Source: Fidelibacterota bacterium (GTDB lineage Bacteria > Fidelibacterota > UBA2242 > JAFGTP01). Taken from it: a stretch of DNA of 64,000 nucleotides. Below the pieces are notes generated by a model. It searched no databases. It saw only the letters and a program-made list of their open reading frames with translations, and was not told the origin of the DNA. A program made the position numbers and the translations under genes. Location of the stretch: assembly GCA_016934035.1 (NCBI GenBank), contig JAFGTP010000046.1, positions 23,435 to 87,434 on the forward strand, written 5' to 3'. The stretch's first letter is position 1. Every line of letters begins with the position of its first letter. Of this stretch, positions 44,767 through 53,085 are shown piece by piece.

Positions 44767-45702
44767 CTATATCAAATTGAAGATTAAATTCATCACATAA
44801 AGCCCGTAGAGCAGCACCAGGACTGCGCCCTGCCAGCGGGTCAATTGCCGTTTGTGAAAGACAAAAACAGCCATTAAGATTGTGATACCCAGCATGAACC
44901 AATTGTCAAAGCGGATCAATTCCTGAGAAATTTCTATTGGTGAAATCAAGGGCACAAGTCCCAAAACAAAAGCGATGTTAAACAGATTGCTGCCAATGAC
45001 ATTGCCCAGGGATATCTCATGTTCATGACGCAGGGCTGCAATCACGCTGGTAAAAAGTTCCGGCAGGGAAGTTCCCACGGCCACCACGGTTAATCCGATG
45101 ATCAGGTCCGAGACTCCCAGGATATGGGCCAGATCTACGGCCCCTTTGACAGTCAGATTTCCGCCCAATATCAATCCCACAATGCCGCCGATAGAAAATA
45201 GACCGTTTTTAAGGAAATGCCCTTTTTCGATATTGTCAGAATCTGGTTCCGGGATTGTTTTGTCTTTGCGGTTGATTATCTGGTAAACCATGTATCCGAT
45301 GAAGATAATCAGCAGGATAATAGAATCTCCGGCTGTCAGCATTCCGTCAAAACAAAAGAATATGAAGAGCAAGGTAATGAAAATTAAAAAGGGAATATCA
45401 ATAAAAAGGGTGCTTTTTTGGGCTGACACCGGATTGATGAGGCCGGTCAATCCCAAAACCAACAGAATGTTGGCCAGATTACTGCCCACAATATTGCCGA
45501 TGCTGACACTGTCGGCACCGGTGATTGCGCTATTCAGCGAAACCACAAACTCCGGCATGGATGTACCCATGGCCACAACTGTCAGACCCACAACGATTTT
45601 TTTCATGCCAAAAGTATAGGCAATAGCGGAACTTCCTCTGACAAGATATTCTGCACCATAGTACAAACAAAACAATCCGGCAATCAGGTAAAGTATATAC
45701 AT
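44767..45702 (-). CDS. Na+/Ca2+ antiporter-like CaCA family protein (YrbG type)
   Basis: 311 residues with ten to eleven hydrophobic segments arranged as two inverted repeats. The alpha-1 repeat is GTSMPEFVVSLNSAITG, then GNIVGSNLANILLVLG. The alpha-2 repeat is GTSLPELFTSVIAALR, then GNVIGSNLFNIAFVLG. Both glutamates that bind cation in the family are present. It exchanges Ca2+ for Na+ or H+ across the inner membrane. Because the organism encodes Na+-NQR, a Na+ gradient is available to drive it. Confidence 0.92.
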   Translation of the reverse strand: MYILYLIAGLFCLYYGAEYLVRGSSAIAYTFGMKKIVVGLTVVAMGTSMPEFVVSLNSAITGADSVSIGNIVGSNLANILLVLGLTGLINPVSAQKSTLFIDIPFLIFITLLFIFFCFDGMLTAGDSIILLIIFIGYMVYQIINRKDKTIPEPDSDNIEKGHFLKNGLFSIGGIVGLILGGNLTVKGAVDLAHILGVSDLIIGLTVVAVGTSLPELFTSVIAALRHEHEISLGNVIGSNLFNIAFVLGLVPLISPIEISQELIRFDNWFMLGITILMAVFVFHKRQLTRWQGAVLVLLYGLYVMNLIFNLI

Positions 45703-45783
45703 TTTGCTTCCAATATTTACAGGGCTAAACTTAAGGTTTTATAATGATTTTTTAAACAGATAAATATTATTTGGGCATAAAGA

Positions 45784-45811
45784 GGGACTCTGGAAAGAAA
45801 TCCAAAGTCCC
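45784..45811 (-). terminator. Weak terminator-like hairpin
   Basis: GGGACT (45784-45789) pairs with AGTCCC (45806-45811) with an internal GGA/TCC pair. On the minus strand it is followed by a short pyrimidine stretch, after the GyrI-like gene. The T run is poor. Confidence 0.4.
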
Positions 45812-45835
45812 GGTAATTGGGCTGTCAGGCAGGGG

Positions 45836-46375
45836 TCATTCGATGGGCATCAGGTAGAATATCTTTCGGCCGGGCACATCATAAATCTCGATGGATTCTC
45901 TAAAAACCAGCCCTTTTTCTACACAATAGTTTTGCATGAGCGGATAGACTTTCATGATGCCAAGCATAATAGCGATTTTGGATTTAAAAGGAAATTCTGC
46001 ATAGATCATTTCCTGCTTTTCAAGGGTCATCATTTTAAAGTCATTGCTTAGGGAAGTAGTAGGAATGTCATCTTTGGGTTCGATGATGCAGCCGACTTTG
46101 CTTCGCAACTGTTCCGGCGGGACATTTTTGGGATTATCATAATAGATACCGATTCCCTTAAAGGTTTCAATTTTTTGGTCGGCCAGAAGATAAGCATAAA
46201 TTTCATTTTGAATTTTTCCTGTCTCCCGGTAGGGCCCGATATGATCCCGGTAAACAAATTTGAATGGGCCCATGAGTTTTATTTTTATTTCCGGTTTGAA
46301 AAACAACCCGTTTGTTGTCAGAAATATCAGCATGATAAATAAGATAAAAATAATTACCAGCAACGTAATTTTCAT
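45836..46375 (-). CDS. Membrane-anchored GyrI-like/SOUL-type small-molecule binding domain protein
   Basis: 179 residues. One N-terminal transmembrane helix (about 4-25) is followed by a GyrI-like domain: FKFVYRDHIGPYRETGKIQNEI, FKGIGIYYDNPKNVPPEQLRSKVGC and YAEFPFKSKIAIMLGIMKVYPLM. The fold is that of AraC effector-binding or GyrI-like ligand-binding proteins, but no DNA-binding domain is attached and the helix suggests an envelope location. It overlaps the DUF3795 gene by four bases (ATGA). Confidence 0.75.
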   Translation of the reverse strand: MKITLLVIIFILFIMLIFLTTNGLFFKPEIKIKLMGPFKFVYRDHIGPYRETGKIQNEIYAYLLADQKIETFKGIGIYYDNPKNVPPEQLRSKVGCIIEPKDDIPTTSLSNDFKMMTLEKQEMIYAEFPFKSKIAIMLGIMKVYPLMQNYCVEKGLVFRESIEIYDVPGRKIFYLMPIE

Positions 46376-46704
46376 TTTTGGTTCCTTTCTGTCAATCTTT
46401 CTCTGGCCCTGGGTTCATTCTGAAAAAGGGCCTCAAGCAGGTGGCAGGCAAAAGCTTCACAGTACCCGCAATGCTGCAACTGTTTTGCATCCACACACTT
46501 TTTGATTTCACATAAATTCTGGCAATAATGGGCTTTTCTTCCGCCACTGATACAGCCATCGCAAAGAAGGTGCTCCGCTTCAATGGGTGCGTGAAAGAAA
46601 TTGGACCATTTTTCCGCAATCACTTTTAATTCTTTTTCATCATTATTTTGCGTTGCCAGATAGGCTTCACATTGGTTGCATAATAATCCGCAGGGTGCCA
46701 GCAT
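46372..46704 (-). CDS. DUF3795-type cysteine-rich protein
   Basis: 110 residues with eleven cysteines. The N-terminus MLAPCGLLCNQCEAYLAT is the DUF3795 signature (CGLxCxxC), followed by CDGC, YCQNLCEIKKCV, and HCGYCEAFACHLL. The cysteines suggest bound iron-sulfur or zinc. The family is common in anaerobes and has no established function. Located between the GyrI-like gene and a small membrane protein gene on the minus strand. Confidence 0.85.
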   Translation of the reverse strand: MLAPCGLLCNQCEAYLATQNNDEKELKVIAEKWSNFFHAPIEAEHLLCDGCISGGRKAHYCQNLCEIKKCVDAKQLQHCGYCEAFACHLLEALFQNEPRARERLTERNQK

Positions 46705-46705
46705 T

Positions 46706-47047
46706 TTATACTCCTTGTTTTGCTTTAAAAATTACCGATGTCACCAGTTCGATCAGAACCCCGTAAATCATGCCCATCACAAGGGTCGCCACTAACAGCG
46801 GCATCTCGTTCAGGAGCGGCAAGGCCATTGGTATGGAGGTGAGGAAACCTAAAACAGGGCCGTGGGCCCACCACTTCATATTCAGGGCACTGATGCCGAT
46901 GGTGAACCCCAACAGGGTGCGGCCGAATAAAATGGACAATTTTATACCTGTTTCCACTGGCTGGGTTGGATCACTGCTGGCCATCAGCATACACACCAGG
47001 CCACAAAGCAGTCCCATAATTGTTGCAAGAACGATTCTTTTGGTCAT
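46706..47047 (-). CDS. Small membrane protein, function unknown
   Basis: The start at 47045-47047 is chosen because AAAGGAGG lies six bases upstream. The earlier in-frame start (47170) would add 41 residues with no hydrophobicity. The 113-residue product has four hydrophobic segments (about 3-21, 38-57, 65-84, 90-108) and no charged motif in common with transporters I know. It precedes the DUF3795 gene by one base, so the three genes form an operon read from the palindrome-rich region at 47160-47320. Confidence 0.6.
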   Translation of the reverse strand: MTKRIVLATIMGLLCGLVCMLMASSDPTQPVETGIKLSILFGRTLLGFTIGISALNMKWWAHGPVLGFLTSIPMALPLLNEMPLLVATLVMGMIYGVLIELVTSVIFKAKQGV

Positions 47048-47160
47048 AATTCCTCCTTTTAATTTCATTTTACTATTTTTCGAAAGCATTGTCTTGTCAG
47101 TGATAACTCCGGTTGTCCATTTTATCTTTGCGTGGCGATAATCGGAATGATCGCTTCGAA

Positions 47161-47312
47161 TGTCGGACAATACCTTTGAATTCGTTTATTCGAAAAATTA
47201 AAGGTCAAAAATGACAACTATATGTCACAATTGAAAATTATTAAAATGTGATAACAGATCATTGCTCAGTTATGATAAGAAATGTCTCCTAGGTGACAAT
47301 TCCTATTATCAC
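47161..47312. promoter_or_regulatory. Cluster of TGTCA/GACA palindromes upstream of the small membrane protein operon
   Basis: In the gene-free 47048-47508 stretch lie TGTC-G-GACA (47161-47169), TGACA-N6-TGTCA (47212-47227) and GTGA-N12-TCAC (47293-47312), plus two further GTCACAATT/GTGACAATT copies. Repeated half-sites in one upstream region suggest binding of a dimeric repressor or CRP-like factor. No other content is seen in this gap except a terminator at 47471-47493. Confidence 0.35.
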
Positions 47313-47470
47313 TTTTCCATATCCAAGGCGGTAATACGAATTTTTGCCACCCGTTGGAAACTGTGAAATTCACCCAAAAAGGTTTAGGTCGAACTGATGT
47401 AATTTTAGTGATTTTTTAGTGTTAAAAGGTGTTGCTCTCTGGAATCAGGAAATATCAAAAAAATTGGATC

Positions 47471-47493
47471 GGGTCAACAAATTTTTTTGACCC
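47471..47493 (-). terminator. Terminator-like hairpin after the nucleotidyltransferase gene
   Basis: GGGTCAA (47471-47477) pairs with TTGACCC (47487-47493). On the minus strand a seven-T run follows after six bases. It lies 16 bases past the end of the gene at 47509. Confidence 0.55.
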
Positions 47494-47508
47494 TTTGGGA
47501 AACAGGGT

Positions 47509-48252
47509 TTATGGACGAAACAAGTTACGGGCGAAACGCAGATCTTCCTCGTTATCGATTTCCCACCACTTGCCGGTGCCGGTTGTCTGGCAAACAAAGT
47601 CGGCATTTTTTTGTAAAGATTCATGAATGATTAATTCATAGTAAGCATCGAGGTTTTTGCATTCGATGTGGTGCCTGAGTCGGGGTAGAAAAAATTCCCG
47701 GACATAGTTTTTGCCCAGTTTGTAGAAATTGACTGTTTTGTAGGCGTCGGAATAATCAAAATTTACACCCTGGTCTTTGCCCAGGTACATGCCAAGGACT
47801 TTTTTTGTTATTTCATCGAACCTGATGACGGTACCATTCATCCGATCGGTAAATTTGTCGGCCACGATCACATTTTCATGGGGTGAATCAGTGAGATTTT
47901 GCAACAGAGAATTTTCGCAGAAAATATCAGCCTCAAAGAGAAAAAAACCTTCCTGCAGGTGTTTTTCTGCCAGCCAGAGTGTATAGATATTGTTGGTTGT
48001 GGCGTAGCTTTCATTTTCCAGAAAAACCAGGTCTGTTTTCTCCCGGAAGGGTTGCAAATGCTGCCGCATCATGTCGGCTTTGTAGCCAATCAGCAGGACA
48101 ATTTTTTCTAATCCTGATTCAATCAGTTTTTCCACCAAATTGCTGATAATGCTTTTTCCGTGGATTTCCACCATGGGTTTGGGTTGGTCCTCGGTCAATT
48201 CTTTCAGGCGGCGGCCGCGGCCGGCAGCCAGGACAACGGCTGTTTTAGACAT
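47509..48252 (-). CDS. LicC-like nucleotidyltransferase (phosphocholine cytidylyltransferase family)
   Basis: 247 residues from ATG 48252, placed by GAGG eight bases upstream; two earlier in-frame ATGs exist at 48258 and 48267. The nucleotidyltransferase start is TAVVLAAGRGRRLKELTEDQ, then PKPMVEIHGKSIISNLVEKL. ENESYATTNNIYTLWLAE and FEADIFCEN supply the metal aspartate, and the C-terminus WWEIDNEEDLRFAR is typical of LicC/CTP-type enzymes. It would activate choline phosphate or a related alcohol phosphate with CTP. The gene overlaps the sulfotransferase gene by eight bases. Together with the LicD-like gene it suggests phosphodiester decoration of glycans. Confidence 0.8.
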   Translation of the reverse strand: MSKTAVVLAAGRGRRLKELTEDQPKPMVEIHGKSIISNLVEKLIESGLEKIVLLIGYKADMMRQHLQPFREKTDLVFLENESYATTNNIYTLWLAEKHLQEGFFLFEADIFCENSLLQNLTDSPHENVIVADKFTDRMNGTVIRFDEITKKVLGMYLGKDQGVNFDYSDAYKTVNFYKLGKNYVREFFLPRLRHHIECKNLDAYYELIIHESLQKNADFVCQTTGTGKWWEIDNEEDLRFARNLFRP

Positions 48253-49042
48253 TGGCATCCTCGTCAAAATAATTCAGTTTTTGCATCAATTCCAGGGCTT
48301 GGGGTTCTTTCATAAATTCCTCGATACGGGCCCTGTGTTCGGGTTGTTTCCAGCGTCCGATGGATTTTGAGTAAAGGTTTTGCACCGGCTCTTTCCAGTG
48401 TTTGCTGTTTTTCAGGGAGGTGAGTTGCGTCCATTCATCTTTTGACGGAACAAAATCCTCTTCCAGAAAATTTGAAATCCGCTTGATTTCCCTGTCGAAA
48501 TGAAAAACCAGGTCCTCATATTTCAGGGTTAGGACCCGGGGGTGGTCCAGGTATTCCAGGCCAATTCCCACGTCGGTGACCCAACGGTTGACCGAGACCC
48601 AGTAATCATCAGGATGGTGTTTGGGATGTTTGGAGGTAATGACGTCACGGCCGTCCCGGACAATGTGAATGGCTTTGGCTTTTGGAAAATAGTCGAGAAT
48701 ATTTTTAATGTGTTTAATATGGCGGGGGGTTTTTTCACACCAGCGGTTTTTGGCGACTGGTATTTCATGACGTAGCATTTCACGATAAATACGGTCAATC
48801 CGGTCCGGTATCATTTTGCCTTTTTTTTCCCGCCAGCGTGCCAGTCCATAGGTTTGCTCAGGAATGGAATAGATATTGGGATAAGCATCAAGAATTGAGA
48901 GAAGCAGGGTTGTTCCTGATCTGGGGGCTGCCAGGATGACAATGGGGTCCCCGGTAAAATGTTTTTTTTCTTTTCGTCTTCCCAAATATCGATATATTGG
49001 GTTAATGGTGTAACGTTTGATGAAATCTTCCAGCAGGCGCAT
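48245..49042 (-). CDS. Sulfotransferase-family protein
   Basis: 265 residues with the PAPS-binding loop PIVILAAPRSGTTLLLSILD at about 32-51 (5'-phosphosulfate binding), HIVRDGRDVITSKHP at about 124-138 (3'-phosphate binding) and RVLTLKYEDLVFHFD at about 168-182. These are hallmarks of cytosolic or Golgi-type sulfotransferases that transfer sulfate from PAPS, often to sugars. The location between LicC-like and CDP-glycerol transferase-like genes suggests sulfation of a surface glycan. No PAPS synthesis genes are in the window. Confidence 0.85.
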   Translation of the reverse strand: MRLLEDFIKRYTINPIYRYLGRRKEKKHFTGDPIVILAAPRSGTTLLLSILDAYPNIYSIPEQTYGLARWREKKGKMIPDRIDRIYREMLRHEIPVAKNRWCEKTPRHIKHIKNILDYFPKAKAIHIVRDGRDVITSKHPKHHPDDYWVSVNRWVTDVGIGLEYLDHPRVLTLKYEDLVFHFDREIKRISNFLEEDFVPSKDEWTQLTSLKNSKHWKEPVQNLYSKSIGRWKQPEHRARIEEFMKEPQALELMQKLNYFDEDANV

Positions 49043-49043
49043 T

Positions 49044-50111
49044 TTAATCTTTCATCAGGTTTCGAATGAAATCCACGGCAATGTCAACACAGCCATCCAC
49101 ATTGTAAAAGCAATTGTGCAGAAGTTCATCGTAATTCCGGCGATATTTCTGAGATGCCAGGTTTTCATCCACCATTTCCAGTATATTTTCTCTGCCGGTG
49201 TAAATATCCACATGGTCCATGATATTCAGGGTGCTGGGCATCTGGTGCCGCTCTTCAAAGTCATTCTGGGCAATGATCATGGGGTTTCGGGTGATCAGGT
49301 ATTCGTAGATCACGGAGCTGACATCGCTGATCATCAGGTCGGAAACAATAAAATCCCGCAAGGTATCGCTTTTGATCAGGTTGGCGGCCTGGGAAAGATA
49401 GAGATGTCGGATGCCTTTAAGTCCGGCCATCAGTTTGACATAGGTGCCATGGGCCCGGTCATGATAATGGGGCCGAATGATAAGATTGTGTTTTGGTGTG
49501 ATTTCTTCGGCAAACCTCATGGCATATTTCTCAAAAGTACCATTGCCAAAGGACCAGGTTGGTGCATAAAGAATATTTTTTCGTGTGCGGTCCCTGATGC
49601 CGAGGCGGTCCATCTCTTCTTCTTTTTTGATGGTGCCGTCCAGGAATTCGTCAAAGCGCAGACCGCCGATTTGGATCAGTTTTTCAACAGGCAGTTGCAG
49701 TCCGATTTCTTCAATCCTTTTCTTGTTTTTTTCACCGGAGAGCAGAATGTAATCGTAGGCAGCCAGTTTCCTTTTGGCACTCTCCCGGCCGCCCCCATAG
49801 AGTTTGTCTGAGGTCCCATGTTCATGAAACAGAGTCACGGCTTTGTCATATTTCTGGTGGGAGATGATGGAATTGGAAAGAAAGAAGATCACCCCTTCCA
49901 GTTTATGGACTTCCCGACGGGGAACGATGATCACCTCCGGTGTATTGAGAAAATTCTTTTCCCCAAAACGGGCCCGGTTTTTCAGGTTCATTTTGAACTG
50001 CCACCACTTCTTCCTGTCATAAACAATGAAGGTACCGCCCAGTTTGTCATAGACGGGCAGAGCATAGGAATACTGGTAGATATTATTGGCGTAGTAATAG
50101 AGATTTTTCAT
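49044..50111 (-). CDS. CDP-glycerol glycerophosphotransferase family protein
   Basis: 355 residues of the TagB/TagF-like GT-B type. The C-terminal half is characteristic: KNILYAPTWSFGNGTFEKYA, LIIRPHYHDRAHG, DLMISDVSSVIYEYLITRNP and HVDIYTGRENILEMVDE. Enzymes of this family join polyol-phosphate or sugar-phosphate units through phosphodiester bonds. In a Gram-negative-type FCB bacterium the likely acceptor is a capsule or O-antigen-like chain rather than teichoic acid. Cotranscribed with the sulfotransferase gene one base downstream. Confidence 0.85.
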   Translation of the reverse strand: MKNLYYYANNIYQYSYALPVYDKLGGTFIVYDRKKWWQFKMNLKNRARFGEKNFLNTPEVIIVPRREVHKLEGVIFFLSNSIISHQKYDKAVTLFHEHGTSDKLYGGGRESAKRKLAAYDYILLSGEKNKKRIEEIGLQLPVEKLIQIGGLRFDEFLDGTIKKEEEMDRLGIRDRTRKNILYAPTWSFGNGTFEKYAMRFAEEITPKHNLIIRPHYHDRAHGTYVKLMAGLKGIRHLYLSQAANLIKSDTLRDFIVSDLMISDVSSVIYEYLITRNPMIIAQNDFEERHQMPSTLNIMDHVDIYTGRENILEMVDENLASQKYRRNYDELLHNCFYNVDGCVDIAVDFIRNLMKD

Positions 50112-50186
50112 TTCATATCCTGTATATTTTTTCCAAGAATTTCATACCGGGTTCGAAGAATGGCTGAACAAATATTCGTAGAGAAA

Positions 50187-50732
50187 TTATTCAATTTCTT
50201 CCCTCACACAATGGTCGCCGGTCCGAAAATTCCAGTCCTTGACCACCACCCGCCAGTCACCATAGCAGTAGGTGAGATAACCCTGGTAATCCCTGGGAGC
50301 CATGTATTCATAACCCTCGAAATTCAGTCGCGTGAACTCTTCATAGTAGGGACGGGGTACGGATTTGAGGACCGGGTGCTTGGGCGCAATAGTCCAGAAA
50401 TACTCATCAGCAATTAATTTTTTGATGAAAATGTCCAGCAGGTTGAGCTTTTTAAAGGGTACCAGTTTTTGCAGTTTCATCATACGAATTTCCCCTTTTT
50501 TGAAGGGGCCGGTATCTTTCTGGTAATATTTCACCCGGGTGCGATAGCCTTTCAGCCAGAAGCGCCAGCGATTTTTGAGCAATTGTTTTTCAAATTTTCG
50601 GGTGATGGTGATATCCACGTCATTGTCCCAGGGCAATAAACGGTTTTCGCGTACAATACCGAGAAGTGTGCCGGCTTCAAGTACGTAATCGATGTGGCAG
50701 CGGTCCAGAATTGTCGCCGTATCCAGCAGCAT
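50187..50732 (-). CDS. LicD-family phosphotransferase, 5' end probably frameshifted
   Basis: 181 residues from ATG 50732. The nucleotidyltransferase-fold core is YVLEAGTLLGIVRENRLLPW, then DNDVDITI with the metal aspartates. LicD enzymes transfer phosphocholine or similar groups onto glycans. ATG 50732 has no ribosome binding site. About 60 bases upstream, AAGGGG stands before an ATG at 50791 that opens a short frame (MIQSPDH then stop at 50768-50770). The LicD frame itself is open back to there and reads GSLKLEGKIAVIAQKM. A one- or two-base indel would join them. The gene may thus be intact with a sequencing error, or recently damaged. Confidence 0.75.
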   Translation of the reverse strand: MLLDTATILDRCHIDYVLEAGTLLGIVRENRLLPWDNDVDITITRKFEKQLLKNRWRFWLKGYRTRVKYYQKDTGPFKKGEIRMMKLQKLVPFKKLNLLDIFIKKLIADEYFWTIAPKHPVLKSVPRPYYEEFTRLNFEGYEYMAPRDYQGYLTYCYGDWRVVVKDWNFRTGDHCVREEIE

Positions 50733-50797
50733 TTTTTGGGCGATGACTGCAATTTTTCCCTCAAGTTTTAGTGATCCGGCGATTGTATCATCCCCTT

Positions 50798-51286
50798 TTA
50801 TTTATTGATTTTTTCAAATTTACCCGCTTCAACATTTTTCTGAACATTTTCAGATTTAAAAACCTGACCGTTCATGGCGACATAGGTGCCAGGGGGCAAA
50901 CATTGTAGAGCGCCAACGGCTGTGCCGATATTAAAGACGGCATCGCTGTCGCGCATTCTGGCCGGCTGCATGGCCCCGGTGAGAACAATGGTTTTATTCT
51001 GAATATCCGAGAGATAGCGGGCTGTTTCCGTCATGGTGTCTGTGCCATGCGTCAGCAGGATCAGGTTTTCCTGACAATTGGAAATATAATCATGGATGAT
51101 CTGGCGGTCGTGGTCCGTCATGTCCAGACTGTCTTTGGCAATCAGCGCAACCAAATTATACTTAAAAGTAACATTGGCATTTTCAAAGACTTCTTTGATC
51201 TGGGGTTCACCCACCTGAAACTCAGATTTGGCATCAAAGTAGACTTTATCGATGGTACCACCTACGGCGATAACCCTTATTTTCAT
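50798..51286 (-). CDS. Stand-alone asparaginase N-terminal domain protein
   Basis: 162 residues, equal to the N-terminal domain of L-asparaginases only. The two catalytic threonine regions are VGGTID at about 8-13 and LLTHGTDTMTETARYL at about 77-92, with VLTGAMQPARMRDSDA at about 101-116, all intact. The C-terminal domain is absent. Short asparaginase-domain proteins of this length recur in bacteria, so this is not simple truncation, but activity is unproven. It precedes the LicD-like gene by seven bases from the possible 50791 start. Confidence 0.85.
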   Translation of the reverse strand: MKIRVIAVGGTIDKVYFDAKSEFQVGEPQIKEVFENANVTFKYNLVALIAKDSLDMTDHDRQIIHDYISNCQENLILLTHGTDTMTETARYLSDIQNKTIVLTGAMQPARMRDSDAVFNIGTAVGALQCLPPGTYVAMNGQVFKSENVQKNVEAGKFEKINK

Positions 51287-51356
51287 GCTCTTCCCTCCAA
51301 AAAGATTAATGCACAGCCTTTTTTAGGCTCCATGAAATTACTAAAATTCAAAATAA

Positions 51357-51389
51357 AAAAAAACTGCTTATTTTAAAGCAGTTTTTTAG
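51357..51389 (-). terminator. Intrinsic terminator after trxB, usable in both directions
   Basis: Eleven-base stem (51359-51369 with 51376-51386) around a six-base loop, flanked by A and T runs on both sides. It ends trxB on the minus strand. A smaller AGCCT/AGGCT hairpin lies at 51315-51329. Confidence 0.75.
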
Positions 51390-51427
51390 GGTAGAAAATA
51401 AATTTTTTAGTGGTTGCCCAAAGCTGA

Positions 51428-52348
51428 TTAGCCAATGTGTTCTGAGGCGGATAGGGCGGCTGTGGTTGCCTCGCCCACTGCCGTGGAAACCTGGCGGAAA
51501 CTTTTGGCCCGGACGTCACCGGCTGCATAGATGCCGCTGACAGAAGTATTCATGTTGTCATCGGTGATGATATACCCTTCTTCGTTGAGTTCCACAAAGC
51601 CCTTGACAAAATCAGTATTGGGTATCCAGCCGATGAAGATAAACATGCCTTCAAAGGGTACTTCCGAGACTTCTCCGGTCTGGACATTTTTCAGCCGAAG
51701 CCCTTCAAACCGGTCATTGCCCAGGATTTCTTCAATGACGGAATTCCAGATAAAGTCCACTTTTTCATGGGCAAAGGCTTTTTTCTGAAGGTCTTTGTTG
51801 GCCCGCAGCTCGTCACGGCGGTGGATGATGGTTACTTTTCTGGCAAATTTGGTGAGATAGAGGGCTTCCTGAACAGCAGCATCGCCACCCCCGATAACAG
51901 CCAAATGTTTTTCTTTGAAAAAGGGGCCATCGCAGGTCGCACAATAGGAAATTCCCCGTCCATACAATTTTTTCTCCTGTTCCAGGCCAACTTTGCGAGG
52001 AGTGCCGCCGGTTGCTAAAATGACGGTTTTGGCTGTGTAAACATGATCGTCTTCAGAGATCAGGTTGAACAAATCACCCGCTTTTTCAATTTTTACAATG
52101 GGTGAAAATTCTTCAAACTCAGCCCCGAAATTTTCAGCCTGTATCTTGAATTTTGTCATTAATTCAGCACCTGTAATTCCTTCGGGAAATCCAGGGTAAT
52201 TTTCAACAATATCAGTCATGGCAATTGTTCCGCCGGTCAATTCTTTTTCAAAAATGACGGTTTTCAATCCTTCCCGTGAAGTATAAATAGCCGCTGTATA
52301 GCCTGCTGATCCACCACCAATGATTGCGACATCAATTATGTTGCTCAT
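51428..52348 (-). CDS. trxB: Thioredoxin-disulfide reductase
   Basis: 306-residue FAD/NADPH flavoenzyme reducing thioredoxin. The FAD-binding GGGSAGYTAAIYTSRE is at about 10-25, redox CATC at about 134-137 (CATCDGPFF), NADPH-binding GGGDAAVQEALYL at about 151-163, and the C-terminal FAD site GIYAAGDVRAKSFRQVSTAV. Length and motifs are standard. The likely electron acceptor could include the thioredoxin-like protein at 31161-31472. A GGAG-type binding site precedes ATG 52348. Confidence 0.95.
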   Translation of the reverse strand: MSNIIDVAIIGGGSAGYTAAIYTSREGLKTVIFEKELTGGTIAMTDIVENYPGFPEGITGAELMTKFKIQAENFGAEFEEFSPIVKIEKAGDLFNLISEDDHVYTAKTVILATGGTPRKVGLEQEKKLYGRGISYCATCDGPFFKEKHLAVIGGGDAAVQEALYLTKFARKVTIIHRRDELRANKDLQKKAFAHEKVDFIWNSVIEEILGNDRFEGLRLKNVQTGEVSEVPFEGMFIFIGWIPNTDFVKGFVELNEEGYIITDDNMNTSVSGIYAAGDVRAKSFRQVSTAVGEATTAALSASEHIG

Positions 52349-52517
52349 CTTTTACTCCTTTGTTCGTTCTTCCTAATGACAGAGAAACTATTTCAAATTT
52401 TTTCTAACATAAAATTGTTTTTAAAATACCAACTTCTTCATAATTTTGACACCTATTAGTTAATTGACAAACAAAAAGGTTACTTTTGATTTAAAATTTT
52501 TTTATTTTTGCATAGTT

Positions 52518-52590
<73 letters not shown>

Positions 52591-53085
52591 CTAAGAATAT
52601 TCAATTATCCCGGGTTTCGACCTCCGCCTCTTCATTGCTTTTCAATGATTTCGATGATGTTGGAATTTCAGAATTATCGCCTTTTGGGAGTCATTTTGTT
52701 GGTTCGTAAAAAAACCATATCCCAGTGAAAAAGCATACTAAAGTCAGCACCATGAATGCAGTGTTTTTTCACAATACCCATCAGTAAATATCCTATATAA
52801 AGTCCGGGATGACCGGATCCTTATTGTTCTGAGCAGGACACGAATTCTTTCACTGCTTATCATTTTTTAAAATATCGATGAATATTTTGAGAGTTCGGTC
52901 TTTGATTGTCTCTGAAAAAGCATAATTTGTTTAAAACAAAAATTTACCGGAAGGAACTTGAAATCAAGGGGAGAGGTGCATTTGTGAAATTTTTGAAGAT
53001 GAATTTTAAAATAATATATTAATTCTGCTTGAAATATTTAATTATTTTTGCAAATTTACCATGATACGGTATATAGAAGAGAGAA
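52591..53085. other. Gene-free spacer between tRNA-Thr and the CRISPR-Cas operon
   Basis: No ORF above about 30 codons with a ribosome binding site and no repeat array is seen. It contains an AT-rich palindrome TTTGTTT-A-AAACAAA (52926-52940), a TATTTTTG element ending near 53050 that resembles a Bacteroidota -7 box, and a small TACC/GGTA inverted repeat at 53057-53071 close to the first cas gene. These may form the operon promoter and operator. Confidence 0.35.
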
